NCBI GenBank assembly: GCA_002316005.1 | Contig: DCIM01000091.1 | Span: 1-9,909 of the forward strand | Direction: 5' to 3' | Length of the DNA stretch: 9,909 bases | Origin: Prevotellaceae bacterium UBA1726 | GTDB lineage: Bacteria > Bacteroidota > Bacteroidia > Bacteroidales > Bacteroidaceae | Shown here: positions 6,389 through 9,909 of the stretch, one piece after another | Layout: every line of letters starts with the position of its first letter | Position numbering within the stretch: position 1 is the first letter of the stretch | Translations under genes and position numbers: made by a program | Notes under the pieces: generated by a model | Told to the model about the DNA's origin: nothing | Seen by the model: the letters and a program-made list of their open reading frames with translations, nothing else | Database searches by the model: none

Positions 6389-9300
6389 TTAGAAGTTCAA
6401 CTTGATACCGAATTCATATGAACGACTGATTGGATATGCTCCATAGTCAGCTCCCATTGACAGATTGTTGTTTGCAAAACGGCTCACTTCGGGGTCATAG
6501 CCTGTATAGCTGGTGAATGTGTGTAGGTTCTTTGCACTTACAAACACCGACAATCCTTCACAGAGGAACGACTTGAGGATATTGCGGTTGAAGGTATAAG
6601 TGAGCGTGATGTCCTTTACACGCAGATAGTCGCCATTCTCAACATAATGATCTGAGAGGATGTTTCCTGCCGACTTTGTCGTTGCTCGTGGCATCTCGTT
6701 TGTAGGATTGTCTACTGTCCATCGGTTAAGCACTGACGTAGAGTTGTTCTTGTAACCATTAAGACTCTCAAGCGAGAATTTGTTGAAATTGACAATCTGG
6801 TTGCCAACAACACCCTGAAGATACACAGTCAGAGCAAGCATTGAGTGATCCTTGAAACGATAGCTGAAGGTGTTGTTGAAACCATAAGTGAAATCCGGAT
6901 TCGCATTACCCAACTCGTAAAGGTCTTCCTCGTTGATTACACCGTCTTTGTTCTTGTCTACATATTTACGATCGCCATAAGTAAGGGTCTTGCCTGTAAA
7001 GAACGGAATCTTTGATGGATCTTCGTTCAATTGCACAATACCGTCGCACTTATATCCGTAGAGGGTGCCGATTGGCTTTCCTTCTGTGATGCAGGTCCAA
7101 TATGTGATGCCAAGGATAGATGTGCCATGAAGGTCTTCTGTACTTCCTGCAAGATTCGTAATCTTATTGGCATTGTAGCCCATCGTGAGGTCCATATTCC
7201 ATGTAAATCTGCCTGCAAAAGGTACTGCGTTGAGTGTGAGGTCAAAACCTTTATTCTCAAGGTCACCGACATTCTTCATGACCGAGTCGTAACCTGTGTG
7301 GTATGCTACCGGCATGTTCAGCAGAAGGTCGTGGGTCTTCTTGAGATAATAGTCAAATGTGATGTTCAGACGGTTGTTCAGGAAACCAAGGTCCAATCCA
7401 AGGTCATACTGTGTTGTTGTTTCCCATTTGAGGTCTTGGTTGCTGATGGTGTAAGGTGTCTGTCCCTTGATAATCTCGTTGTTGCCGACATACGCCTCCG
7501 CATTATACATCAAACCCTGAGAACTATATGCTGGGATGCCTTCATTTCCAACTACACCATAACTCATACGGAGCTTCAGGTTGGATACAACATCCTGAGC
7601 CTTCATGAAATTCTCCTCCGAGATACGCCATGCTGCTGATGCAGATGGGAAGAAACCATATTTGTTGCCTCGTCCAAACTTCGACGAACCATCCACACGG
7701 CCTGTCAATGTGAGAAGGTAACGGTCGGCGTAATTATAGTTCACGCGGGCAAGGTAGGAAAGCATCTGCCATTCTGTTATTCCTGTCTGAGCCAATTGCT
7801 TCTGACTACCCGACTGGATGGAGTTGTAGCCAAGGAAACCGTCCTCAAAATCGGCTGTTGCAACACTTGTTGTCTCCGAACGGAACTTCTGGGCTGTCAT
7901 ACCAACGAGACCTGTCAGGCCATGCTTGCCAAACTGACGGTTGTATGTAGCGGTGTTCTCCCATATCCAGTTGTAAGCATCACGGTGTCCTACCTGCGCA
8001 TAGCCTGAATTCGACTCTGCTCGCTTTATAGTGGCTGGGGCAAATGCCTGGTCCTTGATATTGAAATAGTCAATGCCGATGCTCGACTTCAGCATCAGTC
8101 CTTCTATCGGTGTCCACTCCAGACTGGCATTATTGATAGTGCGGAAAGTAGTACTGGTGTTCTTCGCCTCATAGGCATCCTGAACAGGATTACCGACATT
8201 CGGATTGGCAGTGTTATTCTCATAAACATAGGTGCCATCGGCATTATACACTGGCAATCCAGGGTTCATCTCAAGCGCCCAAGATGTGATACTCGATGCG
8301 AAACTTCCCTCTGAGTTGGTAACAACACCATTCGAATGGGCATAACTGGTGTTCGAAGCCACATTCAGTTTAAGCCACTTGTTGATTGTCTGGCCAAGGT
8401 TCACTCGTACACTGCCTTTTCCATAATCCGAACCAATGATGATTCCGTCCTGCAACAGGAGGTTTCCTGATACGAGATATGAAGTGTTCTCTGTACCACC
8501 CGAAACATTGATATCGTAGTTCTGCATTGGGGCTGTACGGAAAATCTCGTCTTGCCAATCTGTGGAATTGCGCTTCAGGTTGTTCAATCCTGCAAAGATT
8601 GCCTTACGCTCTATACCGTCATTGTCGGAAACTTCATTTGCCAACTCTGCCAACTGATAGGCATTGAGCATATCCATCTTGCGTGCCACTTGCTGCATAG
8701 ACACGCGGGCTCCGAAACTAACCTTTGCCTTTCCCTTCTTTCCTTGTTTCGTTGTCACAAGCACAACACCATTGGCACCACGAGCACCATAGATGGCGGT
8801 TGCAGAAGCATCCTTCAAGACCTCTATCGACTCAATGTCATTGGGGTTGATACTGGTCAGTGGATTCAATGCAGGACTCTTCAATGTGCTTGTAGTAATC
8901 GAACTGGCATCACTGATGATTGGAATACCGTCAATGACATAGAGTGGCTCGTTGTTGCCGTTGATCGAACTGGTACCACGAATACGAATTGAGGTGGCAC
9001 CACCTGGCTGACCAGAGGTGTTCAGGACGACCACTCCTGATGCACGGCCCTGAAGACCTTGGTCAAACGAGGTGATTGATGTGGCTACCAAGTCATCTGC
9101 CTTCACACTTGAAATTGCAGAGGTAAGACTGCTCTTCTTCTGAACGCCATAACCTACTACAACAACATCGTCGAGCGACTTTGAATCCTCTACGAGTGTG
9201 ATGTCCAGATCTTTTTGTTCAGTAATCTTCACTTCCTGCGACTTGTAGCCTACATATGTAATAGTGAGTGTTTTGCCTTTTGGTGCATTTACTTGGAATC

Positions 9301-9490
9301 GCCCGTCCAAATCTGTCACAGCACCTGTTGAAGTGCCTGCAACAGACACCGTGGCTCCTATAATCGGTTCGCCTTTGATATCCACAACAGTACCCGATAC
9401 CTGTACATTCTGTGCCATAGCTGTCGCCGAGCAAAGCAATATGCCCACCAACAGCATCATCTTACTGATTATTCTAACTGTATTGTTCAT
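6389..9490 (-). CDS. susC-like: SusC/RagA-family TonB-dependent outer-membrane transporter
   Basis: This is a 1033-residue outer-membrane protein that imports glycan fragments, energised by TonB. The signal peptide is residues 1-26 (ending SATAMA, then QNVQV). A carboxypeptidase-regulatory-like beta-sandwich follows at about 29-100 (VSGTVVDIKGEPIIGATVSV, DLDGRF). The TonB-box region is SLDDVVVVGYG (105-115). The plug runs to about 250 and contains RGTSSINGNNEPLYVIDGIP (171-190) and LKDASATAIYGARGANG (225-241). The rest is a 22-strand barrel ending in the aromatic GIKLNF at the C-terminus. DKNKDGVINEED (845-856) looks like an EF-hand-type Ca2+ loop, common in this family. No N-terminal sigma-interaction (STN) domain is present, so it is not an anti-sigma-coupled transducer type. 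It starts 14 bases after an upstream stop, so susC is not the first gene of its operon. Confidence 0.97.
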   Translation of the reverse strand: MNNTVRIISKMMLLVGILLCSATAMAQNVQVSGTVVDIKGEPIIGATVSVAGTSTGAVTDLDGRFQVNAPKGKTLTITYVGYKSQEVKITEQKDLDITLVEDSKSLDDVVVVGYGVQKKSSLTSAISSVKADDLVATSITSFDQGLQGRASGVVVLNTSGQPGGATSIRIRGTSSINGNNEPLYVIDGIPIISDASSITTSTLKSPALNPLTSINPNDIESIEVLKDASATAIYGARGANGVVLVTTKQGKKGKAKVSFGARVSMQQVARKMDMLNAYQLAELANEVSDNDGIERKAIFAGLNNLKRNSTDWQDEIFRTAPMQNYDINVSGGTENTSYLVSGNLLLQDGIIIGSDYGKGSVRVNLGQTINKWLKLNVASNTSYAHSNGVVTNSEGSFASSITSWALEMNPGLPVYNADGTYVYENNTANPNVGNPVQDAYEAKNTSTTFRTINNASLEWTPIEGLMLKSSIGIDYFNIKDQAFAPATIKRAESNSGYAQVGHRDAYNWIWENTATYNRQFGKHGLTGLVGMTAQKFRSETTSVATADFEDGFLGYNSIQSGSQKQLAQTGITEWQMLSYLARVNYNYADRYLLTLTGRVDGSSKFGRGNKYGFFPSASAAWRISEENFMKAQDVVSNLKLRMSYGVVGNEGIPAYSSQGLMYNAEAYVGNNEIIKGQTPYTISNQDLKWETTTQYDLGLDLGFLNNRLNITFDYYLKKTHDLLLNMPVAYHTGYDSVMKNVGDLENKGFDLTLNAVPFAGRFTWNMDLTMGYNANKITNLAGSTEDLHGTSILGITYWTCITEGKPIGTLYGYKCDGIVQLNEDPSKIPFFTGKTLTYGDRKYVDKNKDGVINEEDLYELGNANPDFTYGFNNTFSYRFKDHSMLALTVYLQGVVGNQIVNFNKFSLESLNGYKNNSTSVLNRWTVDNPTNEMPRATTKSAGNILSDHYVENGDYLRVKDITLTYTFNRNILKSFLCEGLSVFVSAKNLHTFTSYTGYDPEVSRFANNNLSMGADYGAYPISRSYEFGIKLNF

Positions 9491-9504
9491 AACACATCTT
9501 TTTG

Positions 9505-9909
9505 CTATTTGTAACTGCCTGGATCACAAGCCTCGATATAATAATTCTCTGGTATCTGGTTGCGATATGGGGTGAAGTCGTCGGTCTTGCTTATCGCCTC
9601 GTAGGTCTCGACTACAATCTCATCGGTCGAATAGTCACCAAAGGCAGAAAGATTCTGGTGACTCTCCAACTTCAAAGTGCGGTCCGAGAGCTGAAGCACC
9701 TTATAGCGGGTGATGCTTGGCTTGCTTGGACTGAACACATTGTATGACACTGTATAGAGGGAATCAACCACCGAACCGTTCATCACTGGCTGCCAGGCGC
9801 AATAAGACTTGAGGGTCTCCAACTGTGCCGCAGAATACACTGTTCCCCAATCAACTTCCCATGTGAGGTCTGGATTGAAACGGTGAATGTCGTCTGTCAG
9901 GTCTTCTGT
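9505..9909 (-). CDS. C-terminal fragment of an unidentified PUL protein, possibly lipocalin-like
   Basis: The frame is open from the window edge to a TAA at 9505-9507, giving 134 codons that start TEDLTDDIHRFNPDLTWEVD; the real start is outside the window. The sequence is rich in short beta strands: SLYTVSYNVF, ITRYKVLQLSDRTLKLES, then DEIVVETYEAI, and ends IPENYYIEACDPGSYK. The 'RYKVLQLSDRTLKLES' strand pair resembles the last strands of lipocalin-like domains and of the PKD-containing surface proteins often found beside susCD pairs ('YRVL-x-I-x-x-x-TLEL'). This is a by-eye resemblance, not a firm family call. The stop is only 14 bases before susC, so the gene is almost certainly in the same operon and encodes either a surface glycan-binding protein or an accessory protein of the locus. 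Confidence 0.7.
   Translation of the reverse strand, partial: TEDLTDDIHRFNPDLTWEVDWGTVYSAAQLETLKSYCAWQPVMNGSVVDSLYTVSYNVFSPSKPSITRYKVLQLSDRTLKLESHQNLSAFGDYSTDEIVVETYEAISKTDDFTPYRNQIPENYYIEACDPGSYK

Noticed and set aside
6923..6958. EF-hand-like DKNKDGVINEED loop in susC as a novel calcium module
   Set aside because: Such Asp/Asn-rich loops are common in SusC-family barrels, so this is an ordinary family feature.
7031..7639. A plus-strand open frame of about 200 codons opposite susC
   Set aside because: It lies wholly inside the conserved susC barrel region on the other strand. The protein is Cys/Val-rich with no recognisable domain or signal, and has no leader of its own. It is an antisense shadow.
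8552..8992. A plus-strand open frame of 146 codons opposite the susC plug region
   Set aside because: It overlaps the invariant plug motifs on the opposite strand, and its composition (many Cys, His, Thr) reflects the reversed susC codons.
9491..9504. A promoter or terminator between the upstream gene and susC
   Set aside because: The gap is only 14 bases, with no hairpin or promoter elements; it fits a simple intra-operon spacer.

Overview
The window reads as the interior of one polysaccharide-utilization-locus (PUL) operon from a member of the Bacteroidota. The order is almost certainly Bacteroidales, and Prevotellaceae-like is my best but tentative guess. The evidence is an adjacent SusC/SusD pair, Bacteroidota-style signal peptides, and A-rich leaders without Shine-Dalgarno sequences in front of the starts. 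I saw no RNA genes, CRISPR arrays, insertion sequences or convincing terminators.

All seven genes lie on the minus strand, so transcription runs from high to low coordinates. In order they are: the C-terminal end of an unidentified, possibly lipocalin-like PUL protein (9505-9909, cut by the window edge); a SusC-like TonB-dependent transporter (6389-9490); a SusD-like glycan-binding lipoprotein (4876-6375); a family GH92 exo-alpha-mannosidase (2491-4863); a secreted beta-propeller-like protein resembling the DUF4185/DUF5005 group (1412-2494); an inner-membrane sugar transporter of the major facilitator superfamily, FHS type (250-1398); and the first 76 codons of a secreted protein of unknown function (1-230). 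Spacers are 12 to 19 bases, apart from a 4-base ATGA overlap between the GH92 gene and the propeller gene. No gap approaches 300 bases. The promoter must lie upstream of the window, beyond 9909, and the operon continues past position 1.

Inferred working model: the SusC/SusD pair binds a mannose-bearing glycan at the cell surface and imports it. The GH92 enzyme, with a cleavable signal peptide and no lipobox, trims alpha-mannosyl residues, most likely in the periplasm. The propeller protein may act on another linkage of the same glycan. The MFS carrier then takes the released sugar across the inner membrane. No endo-acting enzyme and no regulator is visible, so either they are encoded outside the window or the locus handles short glycans such as N-glycan fragments.

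The least-described parts are the propeller protein, translationally linked to the mannosidase, and the two partial secreted proteins at the ends. The GH92 protein also carries Gln rather than Glu at a position that I recall influences leaving-group specificity.
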